A stretch of 64,000 nt of DNA from Pseudomonas fulva (GTDB lineage: Bacteria > Pseudomonadota > Gammaproteobacteria > Pseudomonadales > Pseudomonadaceae): NCBI RefSeq assembly GCF_023517795.1, contig NZ_CP082928.1, positions 2,356,001 through 2,420,000 of the forward strand, written 5' to 3'. The notes below the pieces were generated by a model. That model was not told the origin of the DNA. It ran no database searches and saw nothing but the letters and a program-made list of their open reading frames with translations. Both the position numbers and the translations under genes were made by a program. This document shows, piece by piece, positions 16,973 through 25,032 of this stretch (within the stretch, counting starts at the first letter, position 1; every line of letters starts with the position of its first letter).

Positions 16973-18118
16973 TCACTTCACCGAAAACTTGAACACCGTG
17001 TTCTGCGTATAGGTCTGCCCCGGATCCAGGCGGGTGGAGGCGAATTTCGGCTGGTTCGGTGCGTCCGGGAAGTGTTGGGTTTCCAGGGTGAAGGCGCTCC
17101 AGTGGGCGTAGGTCTTGCCGGCTTTGCCTTTTACCGAGCCGTCCAGAAAGTTGCTGGTGTAGAACTGCACCCCCGGCTCGGTGGTGTAGAGCTGCAGGAG
17201 ACGGCCGGAGGCAGGGTCGTGTACTTCGGCGGCGAGTTGCTTGATGTCGCCTTTGCTGTCCAGCGCCCAGTTGAAGTCGAAGCCGCCCTGTTTGGCTTCG
17301 GCGAATTTAAGCTGCTCGTGATCGTCCTTGATGTGCTGGCCGATGGGCGTCGGTTTACTGAAGTCCATCGGCGTGCCTTTGACCGGCGCCAGTTCGCCGG
17401 TGGGGATCAGCGTCTTGTTGACCGGCGTGTAGTGGCTGGCGTGCAGGGTGGCGACCTGCTTGAGCATGTCGCCGTTGCCGGCCCCGGCGAGGTTGAAGTA
17501 GCTGTGGTTGGTGAGGTTGACCACGGTGGGCTTGTCGGTGGTGGCCTTGTAGTCGATGTGCAGTTCGTTATTGTCGGTGAGGCGGTAGGTGACTTCGGTT
17601 TTCAGGTTGCCGGGGAAGCCCATCTCGCCGTCCTTGGACAGGTAGGTGAGGATCACGCCGACCGAATCCTTGTCCTTCACCGGCTTGGCTTCCCAGACCT
17701 TCTTGTCGAAGCCCTCGGCGCCACCGTGCAGGGCGTTCGGCCCGTCGTTGAGCGGCACCTGGTAGCGCTTGCCATCAAGCTCGAAGGCGCCGCCAGCCAG
17801 GCGATTGCCGAAGCGGCCGATGGTGGCGCCGAAGAAGGCGGTACCGGCTTCATAGCCCTGCACGTCATCGAAGCCCAAGACCACGTCTTCGACCTTGCCG
17901 TTCTTGTCCGGCACTGCCAGGGCCTGCAGCACGCCGCCGTAGGTGATGATGGTGGCCTGCATGCCATGGCTGTTGCGCAACTGGTACTGCTCGACCGGCG
18001 TGCCGTCGCGGGTCTTGCCGAAGGGCTTGTGTTCGCTGGTCAGCCCGGCAGCATTGGCACCTGTGGCAATCGCCAAGGAGAGGGCCAGGCCGGACAGCAA
18101 GTGGTGGGGGTGGGTCAT
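16973..18118 (-). CDS. galM: Secreted aldose 1-epimerase (galactose mutarotase)
   Basis: The 381-residue protein carries a signal peptide (LLSGLALSLAIATGANA) and a complete GalM fold. The substrate-contacting segments GRFGNRLAGGAFELDGK, NLTNHSYFNLAG with the catalytic-type histidine, and TTEPGVQFYTSNFLDG with the catalytic glutamate are all present. It interconverts alpha and beta anomers of aldoses, here in the periplasm. The ATG at 18118 was chosen as the first one giving a signal peptide. The 18210-18240 region upstream carries overlapping palindromes, so it is probably sugar-regulated. No sugar transport genes adjoin it. Confidence 0.88.
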   Translation of the reverse strand: MTHPHHLLSGLALSLAIATGANAAGLTSEHKPFGKTRDGTPVEQYQLRNSHGMQATIITYGGVLQALAVPDKNGKVEDVVLGFDDVQGYEAGTAFFGATIGRFGNRLAGGAFELDGKRYQVPLNDGPNALHGGAEGFDKKVWEAKPVKDKDSVGVILTYLSKDGEMGFPGNLKTEVTYRLTDNNELHIDYKATTDKPTVVNLTNHSYFNLAGAGNGDMLKQVATLHASHYTPVNKTLIPTGELAPVKGTPMDFSKPTPIGQHIKDDHEQLKFAEAKQGGFDFNWALDSKGDIKQLAAEVHDPASGRLLQLYTTEPGVQFYTSNFLDGSVKGKAGKTYAHWSAFTLETQHFPDAPNQPKFASTRLDPGQTYTQNTVFKFSVK

Positions 18119-18209
18119 GGTCGAACTTCCTTTTATTGTTGTGGAGGGCGTTCTGACGAGCAGCGGCTCAGGGCAGCGAATGCCAGGCCGGAATGATCTT
18201 GATACGAAA

Positions 18210-18240
18210 AACAGCTTAGCTGTTATCTGACAACCAGCTA
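18210..18240. promoter_or_regulatory. Overlapping operator-like palindromes upstream of galM
   Basis: Within 31 bases there is AACAGCT-T-AGCTGTT (18210-18224, perfect), GTTATC-T-GACAAC (18222-18234, one mismatched pair) and TAGCTG...CAGCTA (18217-18222 and 18235-18240). On the minus strand the middle one includes TTGTCA, a plausible -35 element. The GTTRTCnGAYAAC pattern is like sites bound by GntR/FadR-type sugar regulators; that assignment is inference. Confidence 0.5.
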
Positions 18241-18292
18241 GGCAGTTCGTCATGGCGCCGGTGTGCGGCTAAGGGGGCGTTCGGAACCCTCG

Positions 18293-19243
18293 CTATTCAC
18301 TTGCTGCCTTAAAACGACCGGTGACGGCGGCGCGCAGGCATCCCCAGGCGATGGCGCCGATGATCAGCACTTCGGCATAGCCAACCAGCAAATTGAACGA
18401 GAACACCAGGGGTTGCTCGCTCCAGTAGAAGCTGTGCGCCCCCGTTCGAAAGCCGCTGACCCGCAAGCGGCCGGTGAACAGCGCTGGCATCAATGTGGTG
18501 AGGTGGCTCAGTTCGAATACCGCCAGGAAGGCGCCCAGTAGCGCGCAGAACGCCCGGGCAGGCGTGCTGACGGTGGTGCTTTTCCCATGAGAAGGGGCTG
18601 GCGCCTCGGCTTGCGACGGCGCTGCAGCTTTCGCGGCACGGCTGCTGACGGGCTTGTAGGGCGTCGGCGCTTTGACTGTCGTGGAATCGATGATGGTCGT
18701 CGGCACGTCCAGCTGCAGGTATTCGGCCAGTTCTCGCAGCCATCGGTCGGTGCGTTCGCTGCCCGGTATGACCGGCACGCTGTCGGTGGTCAGCCGGTGC
18801 TCGCTGCCGTCGCGCATCACCAGCCACAGTTGGGTGCGGGCGTGCTCGGCGCCTTGGCGACGGCGCAGCTCGAGGCGCTGGGTCCTGTCGAGTCGAAACA
18901 CCTCGGTGATCCGCTCGCGACGACCAAAGAAGTTTCGTGTGCGGCGTTTGCCCTCGCCGTCGAGGCGTGACAGCAGCAAGGTCTCGCGCATGCCGGTATA
19001 GATCATTATCACCAGGCCAAGGGCTGGAAACAGCAGCAGCCCGAGCACGATCAGCAACAAGGTCAGTGGGTCCAGGCTGGCCGAGGGCGAGGAGTCACTG
19101 GCAACCGCAATGGCCACGAATGCAACCGGGGCGGCAAAGGCGATCACGCCCATCAGCGGGGCAACGATGTTCATCACCCCGTTGTGCGAGTGAATGTGCA
19201 GATCGCCCCGTGGGGTGCGTTCGAAGCGATGGCCAATCAGCAT
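18293..19243 (-). CDS. Membrane protein of unknown function with a PH-like cytoplasmic region
   Basis: I do not recognise this 316-residue protein. It has a hydrophobic pair near residues 27-85 (IVAPLMGVIAFAAPVAFVAI and LTLLLIVLGLLLFPALGLVI) and a soluble middle with a beta-rich, PH-like look (FFGRRERITEVFRLDRTQRL...). A proline/alanine-rich linker around 215-235 and two C-terminal hydrophobic segments follow. The start at 19243 is favoured by AAAGGAAG about seven bases upstream; the frame extends upstream, but that part has the composition of non-coding DNA. Confidence 0.6.
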   Translation of the reverse strand: MLIGHRFERTPRGDLHIHSHNGVMNIVAPLMGVIAFAAPVAFVAIAVASDSSPSASLDPLTLLLIVLGLLLFPALGLVIMIYTGMRETLLLSRLDGEGKRRTRNFFGRRERITEVFRLDRTQRLELRRRQGAEHARTQLWLVMRDGSEHRLTTDSVPVIPGSERTDRWLRELAEYLQLDVPTTIIDSTTVKAPTPYKPVSSRAAKAAAPSQAEAPAPSHGKSTTVSTPARAFCALLGAFLAVFELSHLTTLMPALFTGRLRVSGFRTGAHSFYWSEQPLVFSFNLLVGYAEVLIIGAIAWGCLRAAVTGRFKAASE

Positions 19244-19447
19244 GCAGGCTTCCTTTAGCGCCACGGGCGGGCGCGCCTCTGTCATTCGCGCAGCATAACC
19301 CGAGGGCAGGCTGACGAGCTGCGGCCAGCGCGTCGCCAAGGGGCGTGCGACAGGTGCCGCAACGTCGGTCCGGGAGGGAGGTGAGCTAGGCGACATGGCA
19401 TTGGTCAGTGGATTCGGCCGCTGCCTGTCCACCGCGCTGACGATGCG

Positions 19448-19774
19448 TCAATCCTGCCTGGCGGCACCGCCGGGTGGAGCCTGCGCCTGCCACTGGCGGA
19501 TCGCCTGCAGCACCTGCTCTTCGTAGCCGCGCAGCTTGCGCGCCTTGTAGGGCGAGTTGCTGATCGCCAGGATCGGCGCGCTGTAGTGGATGGCCTCGGC
19601 CAGGCGATTCAGATAGGCGTGGCCGTCGCGCCGGTACTGGGCCAGCTCTTCATCATTCAGACGGATCAGCACGCTGCAGCTGACGGCGCCGTGATGGCAC
19701 TCCACGTCGATCAGCAGGCCGCTGTCGTCTTCCAGCAGCAACCAGGCGTGGGGTTGATGATCGATCACCTGCAT
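19448..19774 (-). CDS. Conserved hypothetical protein (108 aa)
   Basis: A 108-residue soluble protein with no signal peptide. It alternates short beta-like stretches (HAWLLLEDDSGLLIDVEC, SCSVLIRLNDEEL) with a helical centre and a charged C-terminal helix (RGYEEQVLQAIRQWQ). It resembles small Pseudomonas-restricted proteins of unknown role. It ends 28 bases upstream of the start-distal end of the hydrolase gene on the same strand and may be co-transcribed with it. Confidence 0.6.
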   Translation of the reverse strand: MQVIDHQPHAWLLLEDDSGLLIDVECHHGAVSCSVLIRLNDEELAQYRRDGHAYLNRLAEAIHYSAPILAISNSPYKARKLRGYEEQVLQAIRQWQAQAPPGGAARQD

Positions 19775-19802
19775 GATTCGTCCTCTGCCGGGCTGCGCGC
19801 GA

Positions 19803-20705
19803 TCAGCCCTGGCCGATCTTCTGCTCGGAGAACAGCGTGCGAATCGCCTCGCGGTACTCGCGGCTGCCGGTGCGCATGCTGTTGTTGTGGTTGCCGCCGT
19901 CGATCAGCAGCAGGCGCTTGGGCTGGTTGGCCGCCTGGTACAGGCTTTCGCTGAAGCGCGCCGGTACGTAGCGGTCACCGGTGCCGTGGGCGATCAGCAC
20001 CGGCACCTTGATGTCGCCGATCTTGCTCAGGGAGTCGAACTTCTGCGACAGCAGCCAGCGCACGGGCAGCGAAGTGTACTCGGAAGCCACGGCGGTAGCG
20101 GCATCGGCCAGGTTGGTGAAGGTCGATTCGATGATCAGCCCGGCCAGCGGCGGCGTATGGCGATCACGGCCCAGGGCGTCGGCCAGGTTGACCGCCACGG
20201 CACCACCCAGGGAGTGCCCGTAGATAAAGCGCTTGGCCGGGTCGGGCTGCAGCTCGGTCAGGCGTTGCCAGGCGATCTCGGCGTCCTCGTAGAGGGTGCG
20301 CTCGGAAGGCAGCTCGCCGCGGCTCTCGCCGAAGCCGCGGTAGTCGATGGCCAGCACAGAGAAGCCCATGGCGTGCAGCTGTTCGATGCGAAACAGCTGG
20401 CCGGTCAGGTTCCAGCGCGAGCCGTGCAGGTACAGCAGGGTCGGCGCGTCGGCCTTGCGGGCCGGCCACCACCAGGCGTGGATGCTCTGGCTGTCACCGA
20501 ACTCGGGCACGCTGAGGGTCATGTCTTTCACACCGGCAGGCAGGCCGTGGAACCAGCTGGCGGTGCCTGGCTCGATGCGAAATACCAGCTCGCGCTCCTT
20601 TTCTTCCAGCTTGGCGCAGCCGACCGGCAGGCCGACGGCCAGGCACAGCAGCAGGCCGATGCTCAGCCAGCGGCGGCGCAGGATGTGGATAAGTGAAGTG
20701 GCCAT
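19803..20705 (-). CDS. Alpha/beta hydrolase, probable lipoprotein or membrane-anchored
   Basis: The 300-residue protein has a hydrophobic N-terminus ending LPVGC, a possible lipobox at Cys 30. An alpha/beta hydrolase fold follows with LLYLHGSRWNLTG (oxyanion-hole region), AIDYRGFGESRG, nucleophile serine in GHSLGG, acid in HGTGDRYVP and histidine in DGGNHNNS. All three catalytic residues are present. It resembles the BAAT/Bem46-like esterases found in many proteobacteria and probably acts at the periplasmic face. Substrate unknown. Confidence 0.75.
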   Translation of the reverse strand: MATSLIHILRRRWLSIGLLLCLAVGLPVGCAKLEEKERELVFRIEPGTASWFHGLPAGVKDMTLSVPEFGDSQSIHAWWWPARKADAPTLLYLHGSRWNLTGQLFRIEQLHAMGFSVLAIDYRGFGESRGELPSERTLYEDAEIAWQRLTELQPDPAKRFIYGHSLGGAVAVNLADALGRDRHTPPLAGLIIESTFTNLADAATAVASEYTSLPVRWLLSQKFDSLSKIGDIKVPVLIAHGTGDRYVPARFSESLYQAANQPKRLLLIDGGNHNNSMRTGSREYREAIRTLFSEQKIGQG

Positions 20706-20915
20706 GGCTCTCCGCGGAGGGTTGCGAACGGGACACGCGCCGCGCTTCGCTCACGGGCGGCGCAGGGGCGGGGGGAGGGTGACAGGCGAATAGACCGAAA
20801 CGCCGCGACGGCGTTCGGCGGTTTCGGGTATCGAGTTGTTACCGCAGCATGACAGGGCTGCTGGCGCTTTCAAGCCTGCGCTATGCTGCGCCGCTGAACT
20901 CCTGCGGACGCCACC

Positions 20916-22166
20916 ATGTCGCCCACTCCTGCCGATTTGCGCCGCCCGGCCGGCGCCACCCTGGTGCTGCTGGCCTCACTGTATTGCGCCCAGGGTTTGC
21001 CGTCCGGGCTGATCGCCCATGCGTTGCCGGTGCTGCTGCGCCAGCATGGCGTGGACCTGGCGGTGATCGGCTTGCTCAAGCTGCTGGCGCTGCCCTGGCT
21101 GCTCAAGGTGCTGTGGGCGCCGTGGGTGGACCGCCTTTCATCGCGGCGCCTGGGCCATCACCGCGGCTGGATTCTGCCGTTGCAGGGCGCGGTGGTGGTG
21201 ATCCTGCTGGCCCTGGCGCTGCTCTCACCGGGCTCGCTATTTGCTGCGCAGTTGCCGCTGCTGCTCGGCCTGCTGGTGCTGATCAACCTGGCGGCGGCGA
21301 CCCAGGACATCGCCACCGATGGCCTGACCGTGCGCCTGTTGCCCGAGCGCTGGCGCGGGCTGGGCAACAGCCTGCAGGTGGGCGGCTACAAGGTCGGGAT
21401 GATCGTCAGCGGCAGTGGGCTGCTGCTGGTGATCGACCGCTTCGGCTGGAACCTTTCGCTGCTGGCCCTGACCCTGCTGGTCGCCCTAATGCTGCTGCCG
21501 GTGTGGCGCTTTGCCGAAACCCAACAATTGCCGCCTGTCGCCGCGCCGGCCGAGCCGATGGGCGTGGGCCTGTTGTGGCGCCATTACCGCGGCCTGCTGG
21601 CGCTGCCGGGAATGGGCCTGTGGCTGGCCGTGGTGCTGACCTTCAAGTTGGGCGACGCCCTGGGCTCGCCGATGATCAAGCCGATGCTGGTGGATCAGGG
21701 CTGGAGCAATGCCGAGCTGGGCCAACTGACGTTGATCAGCAGCCTGGTCGGTATTGGCGGCGCGCTATTGGGCGGCCTGCTGTATGCGCGCCTCGGTGTG
21801 CTGCGTGCGCTGCTGGCCTTCGGTGCGTTGCAGGCGCTGAGCCTTGCTGCATTGGCGCTGCTGGTCAGCCGTGGCGGTGACGCATCGTGGGTGTATGCCT
21901 TGACCCTGAGCGAGCAGGCCGCCGATGGCTTATCCACAGTCGCCTTGTTCGCCGCGATGATGCGCCAGTGCCGCCCCGGCCACGAAGGCGCGGACTTTAC
22001 CCTGCAGGCCTCCACGCAGATTCTGCTCGGCGGTTTCGTCGGCGCGGCCAGCGGCGTGCTGGCCAAGGCGCTGGGTTATGACGGGTTGTTCGTGTGCGCC
22101 GGCGTTCTGGGGCTGGCGGCATTGCTGCTGGTGGGGCGTTACTTTCGTCGGCACGGCTGGCGGTAG
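20916..22166 (+). CDS. MFS transporter of the AmpG/RhtX type
   Basis: This 416-residue carrier has about 12 hydrophobic segments. It shows the AmpG/RhtX-like start (LASLYCAQGLPSGLIAHALPVLLR), LPWLLKVLWAPWVDR at the TM2-TM3 loop and AAATQDIATDGL in TM4, which are marks of this MFS branch (muropeptide permease AmpG, siderophore carriers RhtX/FptX). The length suits RhtX/FptX better than AmpG, which is longer. No siderophore or peptidoglycan-recycling gene is adjacent, so the substrate stays open. It converges on the SulP gene with only nine bases between the stops. Confidence 0.75.
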   Translation: MSPTPADLRRPAGATLVLLASLYCAQGLPSGLIAHALPVLLRQHGVDLAVIGLLKLLALPWLLKVLWAPWVDRLSSRRLGHHRGWILPLQGAVVVILLALALLSPGSLFAAQLPLLLGLLVLINLAAATQDIATDGLTVRLLPERWRGLGNSLQVGGYKVGMIVSGSGLLLVIDRFGWNLSLLALTLLVALMLLPVWRFAETQQLPPVAAPAEPMGVGLLWRHYRGLLALPGMGLWLAVVLTFKLGDALGSPMIKPMLVDQGWSNAELGQLTLISSLVGIGGALLGGLLYARLGVLRALLAFGALQALSLAALALLVSRGGDASWVYALTLSEQAADGLSTVALFAAMMRQCRPGHEGADFTLQASTQILLGGFVGAASGVLAKALGYDGLFVCAGVLGLAALLLVGRYFRRHGWR

Positions 22167-22175
22167 CCTGGCGGT

Positions 22176-23741
22176 TCAGTCCTCGAACTGCACCGGGCAG
22201 GTGGCACCTTCGAGTTTCTGGATTTCCTCGACCACGTGGGGGCGGGCGTGGCGCAGCACCAACTGGCGGTTTTGCGCCTGCAGGCGGCGCGCCTCCAGAT
22301 GAAGCATCTCCACCCCGGCGTAATCGATGAAGTTGATATGCCGGGCATCGACCACCACCCGCTCGCCGTGGCTGAGTTGCAGGATCTGCTGCACGTAATG
22401 GCAGGCGCCAAAGAAGATCGAGCCTTCCAGGCGCAGCAGCTCGTCGTCGCCGTCGCGGGTGTATTTGAAGCGCGGCTGCGAGGTGCGCTTGAGGTAGAAG
22501 AACAGCGAGGCCAGCACGCCGGCGTAGATCGCCGTTTGCAGCTCCAGCACCAGGGTGGCGAGCAGGGTCAGCAGCATCACCACGAACTCCGCACGGCTGA
22601 CGCGCAGCAGTGCGCGCACGCCGGCGACATCCACCAGCCCCCAGCAGATCAGCAGGATCGCCGCGCCCATGCTGGGCAGCGCGATATGGGCGATCAGCCC
22701 TGCGCAGAGCAGCGCAAAGGCCGCCACCAGCAGCGCCGAAAATACCCCGGCCAACGGCGAGGTGGCGCCGGCCTGCAGGTTGAGCGCCGAGCGGGTGAAG
22801 GAGCCGGCCGACAGCGAGCCGGAGAACCACGGGCCGATCAGGTTGGACAGGCCCTGGGCGCGCACCTCCTGGTTGGCGTCCAGCAATTGCTGGGAGCGGG
22901 AGGCCAGGGAGCGGGCGATGGACAGGCTGGTGACCAGCCCGAGCATGCCGCAGGCAATCGCCGCGGGCAGCAGTTCGAGCAGGCTGTTGACCTCGAAATG
23001 CAGCAGGGTGAATGGCGGCAAGGTGCCCTCGAAGGCATCGACCAGGCGAATGCCGGCGAACAAGCCGGGCAGGGCAGCGACCAGCAGGCTGCCGGCCACC
23101 ACCCCGATCAGCAGCGCCGGCAAGCGCGGCCACAGGCGCCGGCAGAGCAGGCTGACCGCCAGGGTGAATAGCGCTACCACCATGGCGTGCCAGTCGGCCT
23201 GGCCAAGATGCTGGCCGAGTTCGAGCAGGGTGGCCACGGCAGTGCGTTGGCTATCGACTTCAAGCCCCAGCAAATTCGGTAGCTGGCCAAGGGCGATCAC
23301 CAGCGCCGCGCCGAGGGTGAAACCGAGGATCACCGAGGGCGAGACGAAGTTGACCAGGTTGCCGAAGCGCAGCAACCCGAGCAGCCACTGGAACAGCCCG
23401 GCGAGAAAGGTCAGCACCAGCACCAGGGCGACGAACTCGTCGCTACCCGGCCGGGCCATGGGGCTGACGCTGGTGAACAGCACGATGGAAATCGCCGCCG
23501 TCGGCCCGCCGATCAGGTGCCACGACGAGCCCCACAGGCAGGCGATGATCACCGGCACGATCGCCGCATACAGCCCGTACTCGGCCGGCAGCCCGGCGAT
23601 CAGCGCGTAGGCGATCGATTGCGGCAAGGCGAGGATGGCGCCGCTCAGCCCGACCAGCAGATCCGTGCCCAGCGTGCGCCGGGTGACGGTCGGCCACCAG
23701 AGCAGGAAGGGCAACAGGCTGTATCGGCTGGGTAGACGCAT
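22176..23741 (-). CDS. SulP family anion transporter with STAS domain
   Basis: The 521-residue protein has the SulP membrane core, with ALPQSIAYALIAGLPAEYGLYAAIVP, GGPTAAISIVLF and GSLSAGSFTRSALNLQAG, and a cytoplasmic STAS domain from about residue 430 (VVVDARHINFIDYAGVEMLHL). SulP carriers move sulfate, bicarbonate or dicarboxylates. Here it precedes the choline-O-sulfate genes, as I recall for P. aeruginosa PA0029-PA0032. That suggests handling of sulfate released by BetC, or import of sulfate or the ester; the substrate is inferred from context. Confidence 0.85.
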   Translation of the reverse strand: MRLPSRYSLLPFLLWWPTVTRRTLGTDLLVGLSGAILALPQSIAYALIAGLPAEYGLYAAIVPVIIACLWGSSWHLIGGPTAAISIVLFTSVSPMARPGSDEFVALVLVLTFLAGLFQWLLGLLRFGNLVNFVSPSVILGFTLGAALVIALGQLPNLLGLEVDSQRTAVATLLELGQHLGQADWHAMVVALFTLAVSLLCRRLWPRLPALLIGVVAGSLLVAALPGLFAGIRLVDAFEGTLPPFTLLHFEVNSLLELLPAAIACGMLGLVTSLSIARSLASRSQQLLDANQEVRAQGLSNLIGPWFSGSLSAGSFTRSALNLQAGATSPLAGVFSALLVAAFALLCAGLIAHIALPSMGAAILLICWGLVDVAGVRALLRVSRAEFVVMLLTLLATLVLELQTAIYAGVLASLFFYLKRTSQPRFKYTRDGDDELLRLEGSIFFGACHYVQQILQLSHGERVVVDARHINFIDYAGVEMLHLEARRLQAQNRQLVLRHARPHVVEEIQKLEGATCPVQFED

Positions 23742-23801
23742 GGGGCTTTTTCGTTGTGGGCTGGGTGGTGGGCAGGGTAGCAGAGGTGTTGGTGATTATT
23801 T

Positions 23802-23861
23802 CTCGAGGCCTCGAGGCTCTCGGGTGCATCGTCGATTTGGTGGGCTGAAGCCCACCCTACG
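23802..23861. repeat. Two short palindromes in the SulP-choX gap
   Basis: CTCGAGGCCTCGAG (23802-23815) is a perfect 14-bp palindrome. GGTGGGCT-GA-AGCCCACC (23839-23856), followed by CTACG, is a hairpin whose CCACCCTAC end resembles the ends of the cores at 505-582 and 14254-14329. Both lie upstream of the SulP start and downstream of choX. Confidence 0.55.
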
Positions 23862-23909
23862 CGTGTGGTAGCAGGGCGTGCCTACGATTTCGCGGGCATC
23901 GATTGTGTC

Positions 23910-23973
23910 TGTGGGAACGGGCGGGGACGCCCAGTCCATGCCCGTGATTTCGCGCGCATGGCGCGCTCCCAAA
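23910..23973. repeat. REP-like element, free copy 1
   Basis: It reads GTGGGAACGGGCGGGGACGC, then CCAGTCCATGCCCGTGATTT, then CGCGCGCATGGCGCGCTCCC. Both ends are GGGAnCG-like and complementary. It matches 39300-39365 in the same orientation and 56759-56822 in the opposite one. It lies 39 bases beyond the stop of choX. Confidence 0.7.
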
Positions 23974-24012
23974 GTGGTTGCCCGCCCCACAATCCGATCG
24001 CTGCAGCCAGGC

Positions 24013-24942
24013 TTACAACTTGGCCTTCACCGCCGCCACCGCATCGCCGCCGTCGCGGGTGGTCACACCCTCGAGCCAGCCGTCCAGCACCTCCGGGTTG
24101 GCCTTGATCCAGTCTTTCACGGCGCCGTCGTTGCTGGCCTGTTTGCTCAGTACCTTGTCCATGATGGCGTTCTCCATGTCCTGGGTGAACTTCAGGTTGC
24201 TCAGCAGTTTGCCGACGTTCGGGCACTGCGCCGCGTAGCCCTTGCGGGCCAGGGTATTGACGCTGCCGCTGTCGCCAAAGTACTTCTCGCCGCCCTTGAG
24301 GTACTTCATGTCGTACTGCACGTTCATCGGGTGCGGCGTCCAGCCGAGGAACACCACGAACTCATCGCGCTTCACCGCCCGGCCCACCTGCACGAGCATG
24401 GCCTGCTCGCTGGACTCGATCAGTTTCCAGTTCTTCAAACCGAACTCGTTGGCGGCGATGATTTCCTTGATCGACTCGTTGGCCGGCGCGCCGGAGGCGA
24501 TGCCGTAGATCTTGCGACCGAACTTGTCGGCGTGCTTTTCCAGATCGGCGAAGGTCTTCACGCCGGCGTCATAGGCGTAGGTCGGCACGGCCAGGGTGTA
24601 TTCGGTGCCGCTGAGGTTTTCCGCGACCTTGTCGACCACGCCGGTGGCGACGAACTTGTCGTAGTTGGCCTGCTGCGCAGGCATCCAGTTGCCGAGGAAC
24701 ACGTCGACCTGGCCCTTCTGCAGGCCGGCGAAGATGATCGGCACACCCAGAGTCTGGGTCTTCACCTGGTAGCCCAGGCCATCGAGCACCAGGCTGGCGA
24801 TGCCGTTGGTCACGGCGATATCGCTCCAGCCCGGATCGCCGAGGGTGACCGTAGCGCAGCTGGCGTCTTCGGCGTGGGCCTGGCTGGCCAGGGTGGCGGC
24901 CAGGAGCAGGCTGCCCGCGACGGCTTTCTTGAATGTGTTCAT
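24013..24942 (-). CDS. choX: Choline ABC transporter substrate-binding protein
   Basis: The 309-residue protein has a signal peptide (SLLLAATLASQAHA) and the ChoX/ProX-type fold of betaine-binding proteins. DPGWSDIAVTNGIAS, FLGNWMPAQ and FLGWTPHPMN provide the tryptophans and aromatic residues that cage quaternary ammonium groups. It captures choline (or choline-O-sulfate) in the periplasm for an ABC permease not present in this window. The gene follows betC on the same strand with a 90-base gap, so the two are probably co-transcribed and controlled by the LysR regulator at 26652. Confidence 0.9.
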   Translation of the reverse strand: MNTFKKAVAGSLLLAATLASQAHAEDASCATVTLGDPGWSDIAVTNGIASLVLDGLGYQVKTQTLGVPIIFAGLQKGQVDVFLGNWMPAQQANYDKFVATGVVDKVAENLSGTEYTLAVPTYAYDAGVKTFADLEKHADKFGRKIYGIASGAPANESIKEIIAANEFGLKNWKLIESSEQAMLVQVGRAVKRDEFVVFLGWTPHPMNVQYDMKYLKGGEKYFGDSGSVNTLARKGYAAQCPNVGKLLSNLKFTQDMENAIMDKVLSKQASNDGAVKDWIKANPEVLDGWLEGVTTRDGGDAVAAVKAKL

Positions 24943-25032
24943 GCCTATTCCTTGTGTTGGTTTTCTGTTGGGCAGGCTATGCGACGCAAGGGAGCGCGCC
25001 AGGTTCCCGCTTTTTGGCCCCGGCGTGCGACG

